NCBI GenBank assembly: GCA_902581145.1
Contig: CACHNE010000009.1
Span: 1 to 64,000, forward strand
DNA length: 64,000 bases
Origin: an uncultured Bacteroidota bacterium
GTDB lineage: Bacteria > Bacteroidota > Bacteroidia > Flavobacteriales > Flavobacteriaceae
Direction: 5' to 3'
The notes beneath the pieces were generated by a model. It was not told where the DNA came from. It worked only from the letters and a program-made list of their open reading frames with translations, and did no database searches. This document shows positions 18,464 to 28,223 of this stretch, piece after piece (the stretch's first letter is position 1; every line of letters begins with the position of its first letter). The position numbers were made by a program, and so were the translations under genes.

Positions 18464-19486
18464 CTACCTTAATCCTACAGACACCCCCAAATTAATCGAA
18501 TTATACCGTTGGAAGCTGTAATCAACAAAGAGATTATAAAAGGTAAAATTTAATGCTAAGCCAATATTTTTTCTTACAAAATTTAACTTATTATCAATTG
18601 AAACAGGGTCCTGTACTTGAAAAGCTACTGATCCAATTTCGTTAGAGGATGTTTCATAATTAAGTTCATATGACCCTTTTATATTTAGTGAGCTTTTGCT
18701 ATATACCTGCATTATCGAGGCATAAACACTCACAATTTTTAGATCCACAGAGCCCAAAAGACCAAGGCCATAATTTCTAACTCTTAAATCAACAGATTGG
18801 TTTTCACCTGGAATTTGAGAATTAACTCCAAAGCTATAATCTCCTTCTAACCTCGAGCTGTTAGCCAAAATAGAAAGATTAAATGGAGTTGCCTTTGAAG
18901 CTTTGAAATACTGAGATATACTATGTTTTATTCCTAGCCCTATGGATCTAAAATTTGCCCCTTTATTTGTTGCTTCAGGAATATATCTCACAATTAATTC
19001 AGTTTTAAAAGGCACACCAACTGAAAATTGAAGATTAGGCAGCAGAAGCCTCCCACTTGAAAGCAAATCATTGTGCCCGTTTGGAATCTCAAATGATGTT
19101 GACAGTGAGTAGTCAGAATCAGGAGGATAATACTCAACTAAATAAGCTCCATTTGATTCTGATCCAAAAATCGTAGGGCTATGAGTTGAAGTTGAAGATA
19201 AATTATTAAATATTTGATTGCTAAATCTTAAGTTATGGTTAGGAATATTTATAGCAGATACTGAGAAAGTAAAATCAAACCCCAGTTTTTTATGAGTTTT
19301 TGCAGATTTAACCCAACCCTCTCCCATAGAAATTTGCAATGCGTTAAATAGAGGGCTAAAATACTCCTGAACTAATATTTCCTGATCCTGTTGTGAAGCT
19401 AGAAGAAAATTCTCCACACCAGCAATATTTTGGGAACGACTATTTAAATAAAATAAAAGTACAAGACAAAACAACCAGGTCTTCAT
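18464..19486 (-). CDS. DUF6588-family outer-membrane-like protein
   Basis: This 340-residue protein has a signal peptide (ending RSQN). The mature sequence alternates hydrophobic and polar residues as in an outer-membrane beta barrel and ends in a strand with GVSVGLR. The N-terminal phrase EYFSPLFNALQISMGEGWVKSAKTHK matches what I recall of DUF6588. The function is unknown. Its ATG directly abuts the stop of the amidohydrolase gene with no spacer, so it is the last gene of the DUF2911-amidohydrolase-DUF6588 transcript. Confidence 0.75.
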   Translation of the reverse strand: MKTWLFCLVLLFYLNSRSQNIAGVENFLLASQQDQEILVQEYFSPLFNALQISMGEGWVKSAKTHKKLGFDFTFSVSAINIPNHNLRFSNQIFNNLSSTSTHSPTIFGSESNGAYLVEYYPPDSDYSLSTSFEIPNGHNDLLSSGRLLLPNLQFSVGVPFKTELIVRYIPEATNKGANFRSIGLGIKHSISQYFKASKATPFNLSILANSSRLEGDYSFGVNSQIPGENQSVDLRVRNYGLGLLGSVDLKIVSVYASIMQVYSKSSLNIKGSYELNYETSSNEIGSVAFQVQDPVSIDNKLNFVRKNIGLALNFTFYNLFVDYSFQRYNSINLGVSVGLR

Positions 19487-20629
19487 TTATTTGAATAGAT
19501 CTTTAGGAATTGAAGGGAAAAGTCGAAGAGCATTTTCATAATATATTTTCTTCAAAACTTCATCAGGAAGGTTTAAACCATACATTTTCCAGAAAGCATG
19601 CCTTTTTCTAAAATAATTAAAGTATTCATCGTCTGATTCTAATATCCTGAAATAAGTATAAAACTCCTCTTTATTATATGAGTCTTTCCCAAACATAATT
19701 CTGTCTTGATAATCAATAAAAAACTGTCTTGCAGTTTTTGGCTGTCTGCCGAGCTCAGCAATAACAGCGCCAAATTCGGTCATCACATTTGGGTATTTTT
19801 CAAGATGCTCGCCGAGTTTTTTAAGATCATTTCCCATCCATCCTAAATGTGCATTTATGAAAGTGGTATTCTTGTGTTTTTCAAATATTGTATGCTGTTC
19901 TCTAATTATGTCATCAAATGGTGGTATAAATTCGGAATCACCATAGTACCTATTTGGTTTCTCCTTTAACTCAAACCACCTTTCATTTTGATTATCCTTT
20001 GGCAACCAAAACTGAAATGGATCTGCAGAGTGAATTAATACAGGAATGTTTAGCTCACCACAGACATCCCAGATTGGCTCAAGTCTTTCATCATCAACTC
20101 GAACCCTTTCACCTAGCGAGTCTTTGTTAGTCAATCCAAGAGATTTGTAAACCTTTAAGCCAATGGCACCTTTTGAAACAGCATCTCTAATAATATTTAC
20201 CTGCTTTTGGACATGATTTTCAATATCAATTGAGTTAAAATCAACATTTATAAATAATCCAATTCTCCCAGGTTGATTTTCCTCAATATTTTTTATTGAT
20301 TCGTTAAAATACAAGTCTTTAGCTGCTTGAGGCCCAAACCCCGACCCACTTAAATTTATAATAAATTTCATGTTTATCTCATCCATTTCAGAAATTAACT
20401 CGTTAAGGTCCATGGTTGGCATTCTCCACTGATGACTGTGAACATCAATAAATGGGTATTTAGCTTTTTTTATTTCTTTACCCTCGACAACAAGTGACGA
20501 TGGAGGATCATAATCTTCAAAGCTCATTATGTTTTGTTTGTTCTGGATTATGTCAATTGCAAAATAAACCGCAAGGGTTATAATGAAAATGAACGATAAT
20601 ACTTTAAACAGGTTTTTTAAGCTAAACAT
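19487..20629 (-). CDS. Amidohydrolase-family protein, membrane anchored
   Basis: This 380-residue protein has an N-terminal membrane anchor (residues 10-27) followed by an amidohydrolase TIM barrel. Metal-site motifs are FIDVHSHQWRMP (HxH), VLIHSADPF, TFINAHLGWMGND and MFGKDSY. This is the pattern of the amidohydrolase_2 (decarboxylase/hydrolase) group. The substrate is unknown. With the anchor the barrel would face the periplasm. It sits 4 bases after the DUF2911 gene and abuts the DUF6588 gene. Confidence 0.85.
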   Translation of the reverse strand: MFSLKNLFKVLSFIFIITLAVYFAIDIIQNKQNIMSFEDYDPPSSLVVEGKEIKKAKYPFIDVHSHQWRMPTMDLNELISEMDEINMKFIINLSGSGFGPQAAKDLYFNESIKNIEENQPGRIGLFINVDFNSIDIENHVQKQVNIIRDAVSKGAIGLKVYKSLGLTNKDSLGERVRVDDERLEPIWDVCGELNIPVLIHSADPFQFWLPKDNQNERWFELKEKPNRYYGDSEFIPPFDDIIREQHTIFEKHKNTTFINAHLGWMGNDLKKLGEHLEKYPNVMTEFGAVIAELGRQPKTARQFFIDYQDRIMFGKDSYNKEEFYTYFRILESDDEYFNYFRKRHAFWKMYGLNLPDEVLKKIYYENALRLFPSIPKDLFK

Positions 20630-20633
20630 AATG

Positions 20634-21170
20634 TTATTTTAACGGAATTGAAACACTTACTTTGTCCCACATTAAATTCATGTTTACAGCAATAGAATCT
20701 TTTGAAAACTCAATTTTAAATTGCTCAATTAGGTTTTTTGAATATTTAACCGGAACCTCTGTTTTTAATACATCTAATTTTGGATCAGGCTGTGCTATTG
20801 CAAAAAAAACATCACTTTCAGAGCTTAAGGCAACAGTCCAGCTATCTTCATATGGAACTGTAAAAAGAGCGTATTTTCCAGCGCTTAAAGCCTTCCCATT
20901 AAATAATATGTCTGAGGAGGTTTCGAATGTAGTAGCCGCATTAGCACCAGTTCTCCAATATTTTCCAAACGGAACTAATGCACCGTCCTCCTCCGATCCA
21001 AAAATTAACCTATCTTTTTTATATGGACGACTATAAACTACCTCAAGGTCAGACATTTCAGAGCTGTAGTTTATGGTTTCCTTTGGGCTTACAGGGTTTA
21101 ACACCATGTAAGCAACATAGACAATAAAAGCCAAAACTAATACTCCAATTATTTTTAACACATTTTTCAT
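20634..21170 (-). CDS. DUF2911-family protein
   Basis: This 178-residue protein has one N-terminal membrane segment (residues 5-24). The DUF2911 core follows: VYSRPYKKDRLIFG, PFGKYWRTGANAATTF and AGKYALFTVPYEDSW. The family is common in Bacteroidota and of unknown function. It is probably a periplasm-facing anchored protein. It leads a tightly spaced three-gene run with the amidohydrolase and the DUF6588 gene, which suggests one process. Confidence 0.88.
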   Translation of the reverse strand: MKNVLKIIGVLVLAFIVYVAYMVLNPVSPKETINYSSEMSDLEVVYSRPYKKDRLIFGSEEDGALVPFGKYWRTGANAATTFETSSDILFNGKALSAGKYALFTVPYEDSWTVALSSESDVFFAIAQPDPKLDVLKTEVPVKYSKNLIEQFKIEFSKDSIAVNMNLMWDKVSVSIPLK

Positions 21171-21189
21171 TATATAATTATTTTAATTG

Positions 21190-21771
21190 TTATTTATTAA
21201 ATCTTGCAAGATACTTGCCAATCATATCAAACTCAATGTTTACAATATCGCCTTCTTTTAGCGTTTTAAACGAAGTGTTCTCATAAGTGTAGGGGATAAT
21301 CGTAACCTTGAAAGTGTTTTCTGTAATGTCAAAAACCGTTAGGCTAACTCCATTAATACAAATAGAGCCCTTTTCGATTAAAAACATCTCATTGCAAATA
21401 TCAAATTCAAATTCATAAATCCAACTACCGTCATTAACTGAAACACCTATACATTTTGCAACACCATCAACATGTCCCTGAACAAGATGACCATCTAGTC
21501 TTTCTCCTAGCTTCATAGCGCGTTCAAGATTTATAAGGTCGTTAACCAAAAAGTTTTTCAAAGAGGACTTGTCTAATGTTTCTTTAACTGCAGTAACGGT
21601 ATGGGTGTTGTTATTGGTTTCGATTACTGTTAAACAAACCCCATTGTGAGAAACGCTTTGATCAACTTTAAGTTCTTTACCTATATCGCTTTCAATTGTA
21701 AAATCAATATTTCCTCGATCAAGTTTAACGTCGGTAATTTTTCCTAAACTTTCTATTATTCCTGTAAACAT
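21190..21771 (-). CDS. ribE: Riboflavin synthase alpha chain
   Basis: This 193-residue enzyme converts two lumazine molecules into riboflavin and a pyrimidine. It begins with the near-universal MFTGIIESLGKI and has two similar lumazine-binding halves: NGVCLTV with GHLVQGHVDG, and NGVSLTVFDI later. The ATG at 21771 is chosen over a longer frame starting at 21840, because the family start is MFTGI and the extra 23 residues have no counterpart. The gene is divergent from pdxA, as in many flavobacteria. Confidence 0.95.
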   Translation of the reverse strand: MFTGIIESLGKITDVKLDRGNIDFTIESDIGKELKVDQSVSHNGVCLTVIETNNNTHTVTAVKETLDKSSLKNFLVNDLINLERAMKLGERLDGHLVQGHVDGVAKCIGVSVNDGSWIYEFEFDICNEMFLIEKGSICINGVSLTVFDITENTFKVTIIPYTYENTSFKTLKEGDIVNIEFDMIGKYLARFNK

Positions 21772-21828
21772 TATTTCTGTATAATTTGATAAATTTACAG
21801 AAATATTAAGGATATAGCTAAAATCAAA

Positions 21829-22869
21829 TTGAAAGATCAAAAAAACAAGATTAAAGTAGGGTTCACAACAGGTGACATGAATGGAATTGGGCCTGAGATT
21901 CTTTTAAATTCCTTAAAAAATGATGAGCTACTAACTATTTGTACACCAGTCATATACGGGCCTGTAAAAAATTTAAACTATACCCAGAACCATTTTGGCT
22001 TTGATCTTACATTTAACAGAATAAGCTCTGTCGAAAAATTACAGAATGGTAAAATAAACGTAGTTGATAATTTCAAAAATTCTCCAGAAATATTATTTGG
22101 AAGCATAAACAAAGAGATGGGTGCTGCTGCCTTTGAATCCATAAGAAATGGGGTTAAAGACTTGAAAGATGGTAAAATTGATGTTTTGGTAACACCACCT
22201 ATTAATAAAGAAGCCGTTCACTCTAAAGAGTTTAAGTTTATGGGTCACACAGACTACATCGATAACGAAATTAACGGTAGCTCAACCATGATGATGGTCT
22301 CAAATGATTTAAGAGTAGCTTTATTGACTGAGCACATTCCTATTTCTAAAGTTACAGATTCAATTACAGCTGATTATGTGGAAAATAAAGTTAATTCCCT
22401 CAACCAAACATTGATGAGAGATTTTCAAATTGAGCGACCAAAAATAGCAATTCTTTCTATTGATCCTCATGCTGGTGACGGAGGTGTAATAGCAGAAAAT
22501 GACCAAAAAATAATAGTTCCTGCCATTAAAAAGGCGTACGATTCGGGTATTTTAGCCTATGGCCCTTTCTCAGCTGATAGTTTTTTTGGATCAGATGAAT
22601 ATAAGAAATATGACCTTGTTATCGCATCATACCACGACCAAGGTCTTATTCCTTTTAAAACATTATCTTTTGGCATGGGAGTAAATTATACTTCGGGCTT
22701 GGATAAGATAAGGACATCTCCAGACCATGGAACAGCATATCCAATTGCTGGAAAAGGTGTTGCATCAAGAGATTCGTTTCTTTGTTCAATTTATCTTGCA
22801 ATTGATATTTATAGAAGAAGAAAGATTTATGACGAGTTTTCTAAAAACAAACTGGAAACATCAAAATAG
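21829..22869 (+). CDS. pdxA: 4-hydroxythreonine-4-phosphate dehydrogenase
   Basis: This 346-residue PdxA-type dehydrogenase takes part in pyridoxal phosphate synthesis. Motifs include GFTTGDMNGIGPEI at the N-terminus, TPPINKEAVH, FMGHTDYI with a metal-ligand His, and SYHDQGLIPFKTLSFGMGVN. The DHGTAYPIAGKG segment near the C-terminus is also typical. The start appears to be TTG at 21829, giving KDQKNKIKVG before the first strand. The gene is first of a run with yceD and rpmF downstream, an order common in flavobacteria. Confidence 0.95.
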   Translation: MKDQKNKIKVGFTTGDMNGIGPEILLNSLKNDELLTICTPVIYGPVKNLNYTQNHFGFDLTFNRISSVEKLQNGKINVVDNFKNSPEILFGSINKEMGAAAFESIRNGVKDLKDGKIDVLVTPPINKEAVHSKEFKFMGHTDYIDNEINGSSTMMMVSNDLRVALLTEHIPISKVTDSITADYVENKVNSLNQTLMRDFQIERPKIAILSIDPHAGDGGVIAENDQKIIVPAIKKAYDSGILAYGPFSADSFFGSDEYKKYDLVIASYHDQGLIPFKTLSFGMGVNYTSGLDKIRTSPDHGTAYPIAGKGVASRDSFLCSIYLAIDIYRRRKIYDEFSKNKLETSK

Positions 22870-22890
22870 CTTAAATCGAACTCTTTTCTG

Positions 22891-22919
22891 TTAGTTTCTT
22901 AGGAAAATTTATATATTTG
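22891..22919 (+). promoter_or_regulatory. Candidate promoter for yceD-rpmF
   Basis: TTA at 22891 and, 18 bases on, TATATTTG (22912-22919) followed by C. This is a full -7 match with one mismatch in the -33 TTG. It ends 20 bases before the ATG of yceD. Confidence 0.5.
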
Positions 22920-22939
22920 CTCGCCTTAAAATTTTAGAG

Positions 22940-23458
22940 ATGAAGTCTGATAGCAAATATAAAATTGAGTTTGCAGGTTTAAAAATCGGGAGTCACCAAT
23001 TTAATTTTAATGCCGATAAAAAGTTCTTTGATAGATTTAATTTTTCTGATTTTAATGATGTTTCTGTAAATATTGATATTAATTTGACAAAGAAATCAAC
23101 ATTGCTTGAGTTAGACTTTGTTTTAACTGGTGATGTTAACATCAATTGTGACTTAACAAATGAGCCCTTTGATTATCAAATAAAACATAAAGCCTCTCTT
23201 ATTGTAAAGTTTGGACAAGATTACAATGATGAGGATGACGAAATACTTGTTTTACCTCACGGAGAGCATAAGCTTTATGTTGATCAATACATATTTGAAT
23301 TGATTGTATTATCTTTGCCGCCTAAGAGAATTCATCCTGGTGTTGAAGATGGAACTTTAAAGTCAGAAATATTAGATATATTGGAAGATCTTAAACCAAA
23401 AGAAAATAGTAATTTTGCTGATCCAAGATGGGAACAGCTAAAAAGTTTAAAAAAATAA
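22940..23458 (+). CDS. YceD/DUF177-family protein
   Basis: This 172-residue DUF177 protein has a conserved C-terminal region, DPRWEQLKSLKK, next to the ribosomal L32 gene, which is the usual partner. The central NINCDLTNEPFDY corresponds to the cysteine-containing strand of the family. In plants and some bacteria YceD affects 23S rRNA maturation; the bacterial function is only partly known. The rpmF gene follows 11 bases on, so they are probably co-transcribed. Confidence 0.9.
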   Translation: MKSDSKYKIEFAGLKIGSHQFNFNADKKFFDRFNFSDFNDVSVNIDINLTKKSTLLELDFVLTGDVNINCDLTNEPFDYQIKHKASLIVKFGQDYNDEDDEILVLPHGEHKLYVDQYIFELIVLSLPPKRIHPGVEDGTLKSEILDILEDLKPKENSNFADPRWEQLKSLKK

Positions 23459-23469
23459 AATAGTTTATA

Positions 23470-23667
23470 ATGGCACATCCAAAAAGAAAAACGTCAAAAA
23501 CTAGAAGAGACAAAAGAAGAACGCATTACAAGGCTGAAATGCCACAGATTTCGGTATGTTCAAAAACCGGTGAAAGCCATCTTTACCACAGAGCTTATTG
23601 GCATGAAGGGAAACTATATTACAAAGGCAAGGTTTTGCTTGACAACACTGCAGAGCCTGAAGCTTAA
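23470..23667 (+). CDS. rpmF: 50S ribosomal protein L32
   Basis: This 65-residue protein opens [20 protein letters not shown], the standard L32 start. The second half keeps [25 protein letters not shown]. It is a component of the large ribosomal subunit. It follows yceD by 11 bases. In many flavobacteria the next genes are fabH, accB and accC. Here, the ABC/M1 genes on the opposite strand lie between rpmF and accB. Confidence 0.98.
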   Translation: MAHPKRKTSKTRRDKRRTHYKAEMPQISVCSKTGESHLYHRAYWHEGKLYYKGKVLLDNTAEPEA

Positions 23668-23701
23668 TAGTTAATCAACTACTTAGAAAGTCAAACTTAA
23701 T

Positions 23702-26700
23702 TTATATTTTTATCCTGTTATCATCAGAGTTTGTATCAATTAACTTGTTGTATGGATCAATACCAACCTCAACGGGTTTTTTATCAAGGATAATTGATAG
23801 CTTATTGTTAATTGAGGTTATTTTATGTTTTTTCAAATAAAGCTCTTCGTCCTCATTTTCTCCAAAAACTCCAACATCAATATAGTCTTCTAAGAAAACT
23901 GAATACTGAGGTTTTTTCATTTCTTCGGACTGGTAGTAAATTGAGTCTACTTCTCTGTCTCCATAAAACATTTTCCCTTTTTCATCATTTCTATATTTAC
24001 TAACATTAAACTCTAAATCAAGCTGAAACCTTCCGTTTTCAAGCTCTTTAGATTTAGCAGAGAGAACCCTGTTTTCATATAAAGTTATTGTTTCAAACAT
24101 GTCCCTGATGATATAACTAAGTGAGTCGGGGGTAACCTTTTTTAACTCATCAACAAGTTCGATAGATGTTGTATACGGGGGCTCTTGAAAAGCTGTTTTT
24201 TTAACATATGCAGAAAGAGCTTGGTTTAAGGTCTTTTCTCCAATATAATCGCTTAATGCATAAAATATAAGAGAACCTTTTTGATAATGAATATAACCTT
24301 GCCCGTCATTATACATTAATGCATTCTCTCGTTTTCTTTCAAATGTCCTGTCAGTAAGATACGTGTCTAGTGAGCGCTTTAAAAACTTTCTCATTTTGTT
24401 TTTTCCATTTACACTCTCAATTATTTTAAGTGATACATACTCAGATAAACTCTCAGACAACATTGTTGACCCTAGCACATCTGCCCCAATTACTTGGTGG
24501 GCCCACCACTGATGAGCAATTTCATGCGCGGTTACATAAAAAGGGTAATCATTGCCACCTTCCTCGGAATCATCAACATCTGCAATAAATCCTATAGTTT
24601 CCGAAAAAGGAATTGTATTTGGAAATGACTGTGCAAATGTTCCTGCAGTTCTTGGAAATTCAATAATTCTTGCCTGTTTGTGTTGATATGGGCTGAAGTT
24701 TTCTGAGCAATACTCTAGTGCAGCTTTCATACCTTTCATCATTCTATCGAGATTATATTCGTGTCCTTTATGATAATAAATTTCAAGATTAACATCTCTC
24801 CACTTGTCTTTTAGTACTTCATACCTTGCAGAATTAAATGCGTAAAAATTTAAAATTTTACTATCCATCTTATAATGAAAATATCTTCTATCATTTTCTA
24901 GCCACTCTTTTTGAAGGTAGCCAGGAGCAATTGCAATTTGATCTTTGGAGGTGCTTACAACAGCCTCAAAGTCAATCCAGTCAGAATCTCGAGAAATGTA
25001 TGTGTTGCCAAGTGCTGAAGGATCTGATGGATGAGGTTTTAGTTCATTGGGTGGAAGGCCGTATTTTTCCCTTGTCTTATCATCTCTCAACTCTCCTCCA
25101 CTATATCCAAGAGAAGGAAATAATGTAAAATTGTTTATGAAAGTACCATTATAAACAACAGAAGAGTTGTTTCTTAGTATCGTGTTGGGCTTGTTTTTCA
25201 CAGTAAAAGCTAACCCTAGTGAATCACCAGGTTTTAGAGCTTTATCTAGCTTATAAATGTCAAAATTATACACAGTGTCTTCTAAAACCAGAGTGTTGGC
25301 ATTATCAAATTTAAATGTATTAATTGCGCTGTTATGATTTAAGAATATGCTGTCAATTGATTTCGAGCTTTTGTTTACCATAGTGTATTTTCCAGAGGCA
25401 CTAATGTCCCTTGTGCTAGGAAAAATATCAACATTAACATTTACAGAGACAATTCTTGGTTGGGCATAATTTTCAAATTTCTTATACTTTTTCTCCCATT
25501 CAACAGTCTCAATTTCCCTTTCTTTAGATGACTTTCGAATATTTAAAATATTATTTACATAATAAATGTACCCGCCAATTGAAATAAAAAGAATTGTAAA
25601 AACAGAGATAAAAAAAGGAATAACACCCTTAAACCTTTTTTTAGCAATTTTGAACTTTTCAACAACGCTTGAAACATACCCACGCTTATAAAATAAAAGA
25701 GTAAGAATGTAGAATATAATACCTAAGCATAACCAGTAAAATTTATATATATAGTACCTATTTAAGTCGGAACCATATCCATTCATATCAGAATATGAAA
25801 AACCAGGGCCTTGGCTATATTTAAAAATTGCCTGTTCAATTCCTGCTAAGTTTGTTAGCGGAATCCCAATAAAAAGAACAATCATTACAAACAGCCCTAG
25901 GTATGGATTTGGTATTAAAACTTGTATCAGGAAAGATAAAAGTGCCCAAATTATATAATATATAAGGTTAAGTGCAATTAGCTCATACAGATATAAGCCT
26001 ATTTGAAAGTCATAGTAGCCCTGATAGGTCTGAAAAATAATTCCTGAAACCAATACCAGCGATAATAACACTATTTGCATTTTGACTATTGCTAAAAACT
26101 TTGATCCATACAAAACCCAAATAGGGGTAGGAGTGGTATCAATAAGTTGGCTGATATTTGATATTCTTGATCTGTGAATTAAAAGGCCTGCGTATAAAAA
26201 TGTGCAAATGTTTATTGCTAAAGTAAATGAGTTTCCCGTCTGTAATATTCTCCAGGTTCTTGGAAGTGTTGCAGTTCCAAAAATATTACCAAGTTCAAAA
26301 AGACCTACCAGCTGAATTAATAATCCAACTAAAACAATTGAAATAAATGGCCAGCTTTTAATTATATACACGAAGTCAATGTTTGAGAGCTTCCATAATA
26401 AGCTTAGTTTTGAGCTCTTGGAAAAATTCAGATTGACAGTGGGAAGTGATATTTTGGTTATTCCACCAAAATTTGACTTGATAAATCTAGTCGAATTTTT
26501 TTTACCAAATGAAAAAGAAAATGCGTTTTGACTAAATGAAAACAATTTATATATGCCAGCAAAAATAAAGGATGCAATACTCATCCAGATGAGCCTATTG
26601 TAGACTACAATTTCTTTAATTGGGATATATAACTCGTTTTGCTCAGCTACTGTCCAATACCTTGTGTAGTAATCTAAGGCCATATCTCCAAAAGGATCTA

Positions 26701-27334
26701 GTAATGCAGAGATAAGCCTGTTCTCCTGCTCCTGACCAAAGCTGACCAGGAACCCTTGAAGAACTAAGAGTATAATTACAAATATAAATCCCGCAGATAT
26801 ATTTCTTGTGAATGTAACAATTCCAAAGACAATTGCTCCGGTGAAAATCATGTTTGGAATTATATATATAACATATATGTCAAAGTATGGCTTTAGCTCG
26901 AAATCTGTTAACAGGTCAGGGTTAACCCCCGGTAAATTAAAGCCACAAGCAATTCCCAAACCGACAGTAAAAACAATAACATTAACTATCAACAATCCGC
27001 TTAAAAACTTAGCCAATAAGTATTCAAGTTTCGTAAATGGGTATGAATATAATATACTATGCATATTGCTCTTAAAGTCTCTATATACGGAAACCCCTAT
27101 AATGGAAGGATATAAGAAAATTATTAGAGAACTAACAGCACCAAATAAACCACCTAATGCATATGGTGAGTTTACAATTAGTGAAGAGCCAACGGTTACA
27201 GTAACAGCATCAAATATGCCAGCTGCTGAACCCGAAATCATAAGGGAGATAAAAAAGAAAATGAGGCAGTAAATATAAAATGCAGGCCTGTAAATCCAAT
27301 ACCTTATCTCATTTATAAAAATATTTTTAAACAT
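23702..27334 (-). CDS. ABC-2 permease fused to M1-family aminopeptidase
   Basis: This 1210-residue protein joins two parts. Residues 1 to about 590 hold two ABC-2 type membrane bundles, each with six or so hydrophobic segments. The rest is an M1 peptidase on the outer face, with the zinc motif HEIAHQWWAH (first His about residue 937), an upstream TAGTFAQSFPN stretch and a downstream glutamate in LSESLSEYV. Such permease-peptidase fusions occur in Bacteroidota and other phyla, always with an ATPase; the physiological substrate is not established. The partner ATPase gene lies 7 bases upstream in the same operon. Confidence 0.92.
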   Translation of the reverse strand: MFKNIFINEIRYWIYRPAFYIYCLIFFFISLMISGSAAGIFDAVTVTVGSSLIVNSPYALGGLFGAVSSLIIFLYPSIIGVSVYRDFKSNMHSILYSYPFTKLEYLLAKFLSGLLIVNVIVFTVGLGIACGFNLPGVNPDLLTDFELKPYFDIYVIYIIPNMIFTGAIVFGIVTFTRNISAGFIFVIILLVLQGFLVSFGQEQENRLISALLDPFGDMALDYYTRYWTVAEQNELYIPIKEIVVYNRLIWMSIASFIFAGIYKLFSFSQNAFSFSFGKKNSTRFIKSNFGGITKISLPTVNLNFSKSSKLSLLWKLSNIDFVYIIKSWPFISIVLVGLLIQLVGLFELGNIFGTATLPRTWRILQTGNSFTLAINICTFLYAGLLIHRSRISNISQLIDTTPTPIWVLYGSKFLAIVKMQIVLLSLVLVSGIIFQTYQGYYDFQIGLYLYELIALNLIYYIIWALLSFLIQVLIPNPYLGLFVMIVLFIGIPLTNLAGIEQAIFKYSQGPGFSYSDMNGYGSDLNRYYIYKFYWLCLGIIFYILTLLFYKRGYVSSVVEKFKIAKKRFKGVIPFFISVFTILFISIGGYIYYVNNILNIRKSSKEREIETVEWEKKYKKFENYAQPRIVSVNVNVDIFPSTRDISASGKYTMVNKSSKSIDSIFLNHNSAINTFKFDNANTLVLEDTVYNFDIYKLDKALKPGDSLGLAFTVKNKPNTILRNNSSVVYNGTFINNFTLFPSLGYSGGELRDDKTREKYGLPPNELKPHPSDPSALGNTYISRDSDWIDFEAVVSTSKDQIAIAPGYLQKEWLENDRRYFHYKMDSKILNFYAFNSARYEVLKDKWRDVNLEIYYHKGHEYNLDRMMKGMKAALEYCSENFSPYQHKQARIIEFPRTAGTFAQSFPNTIPFSETIGFIADVDDSEEGGNDYPFYVTAHEIAHQWWAHQVIGADVLGSTMLSESLSEYVSLKIIESVNGKNKMRKFLKRSLDTYLTDRTFERKRENALMYNDGQGYIHYQKGSLIFYALSDYIGEKTLNQALSAYVKKTAFQEPPYTTSIELVDELKKVTPDSLSYIIRDMFETITLYENRVLSAKSKELENGRFQLDLEFNVSKYRNDEKGKMFYGDREVDSIYYQSEEMKKPQYSVFLEDYIDVGVFGENEDEELYLKKHKITSINNKLSIILDKKPVEVGIDPYNKLIDTNSDDNRIKI

Positions 27335-27341
27335 GAGTATA

Positions 27342-28223
27342 TTAATTAGTTTTGTCCTCCTTTAGAGCGATAAAATAAACATCATCCAATTGAGGATCTG
27401 CTTTTTTGAATCCAACAGCAGGTTTTTTTTCAGAAAAAACCCTAATGTTAATTGTATTATCAACATTATAATTGGATGAAAGAATATTATATTTTTTCTC
27501 AAACTTTTCTAAATCACTTCTTTTAACAGATTTAGTCCATATTTTACCAAGAATCTCTTTAGTTGACTTTGCAGGTTTAACATGCCTTAAAATTTTCCCC
27601 CCATTCATTATCGCCATATCATTACAAAGCTCTTTAACATCTTCTACAATATGCGTAGAAAAAATAACCGTACAATTTGTTCCAACCTCTCTAAGGACAT
27701 TTAAAAACCTTTGCCTTTCAGCAGGGTCTAATCCAGCCGTTGGCTCATCCACGATTATAAGTTTAGGGTTGTTTAGTAATAGTTGAGCAATTCCAAACCT
27801 TTGCTTCATCCCACCGGAATATCCATCTACATTTTTATTCCTTACTTCATAAAGATTTGTAATTTCTAGTAGTTCTTGAACTAATTCACTTCTTTCTTTC
27901 TTATTCTGAATTCCCTTTAATGAAGCTAAGTAATTCAAAAGCTGTTCAGCAGACATCTTAGGATAAACACCAAAAGATTGCGGAAGATATCCTAACACCT
28001 TTCTTAGTGACAGCTTATCATTTAGAACATCAATCTCATTAAAATGGATTTTACCTTCATCAGGAGATTGTATCGTGGCAATTGTTCGCATTAAGGTGGA
28101 TTTTCCTGCACCATTTGGTCCAAGTAAGCCAAACATACCGACACCAATCCTTAAGTTAACATTGTCGAGAGCTTTTACTTTGTTAGAATAAGTTTTTGTT
28201 AAGTTTTCTACAATTAATTCCAT
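27342..28223 (-). CDS. ABC transporter ATP-binding protein
   Basis: This 293-residue ATPase has Walker A GPNGAGKST (residues 35-43), a Q-loop near PQSFGVYPK, signature YSGGMKQRFGIAQ, Walker B LIIVDEPTAGLD and H-loop STHIVED. It is the nucleotide-binding partner of the permease-M1 fusion encoded 7 bases downstream. This ABC-2 drug or lipid export subclass usually works as a dimer with the membrane protein. The ATG at 28223 heads the operon and is divergent from accB across the A/T-tract region. Confidence 0.95.
   Translation of the reverse strand: MELIVENLTKTYSNKVKALDNVNLRIGVGMFGLLGPNGAGKSTLMRTIATIQSPDEGKIHFNEIDVLNDKLSLRKVLGYLPQSFGVYPKMSAEQLLNYLASLKGIQNKKERSELVQELLEITNLYEVRNKNVDGYSGGMKQRFGIAQLLLNNPKLIIVDEPTAGLDPAERQRFLNVLREVGTNCTVIFSTHIVEDVKELCNDMAIMNGGKILRHVKPAKSTKEILGKIWTKSVKRSDLEKFEKKYNILSSNYNVDNTINIRVFSEKKPAVGFKKADPQLDDVYFIALKEDKTN

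Noticed and set aside
21772-21840. Longer start for riboflavin synthase
   Set aside because: Family members begin at MFTGI, encoded at 21771, and the extension has no counterpart.
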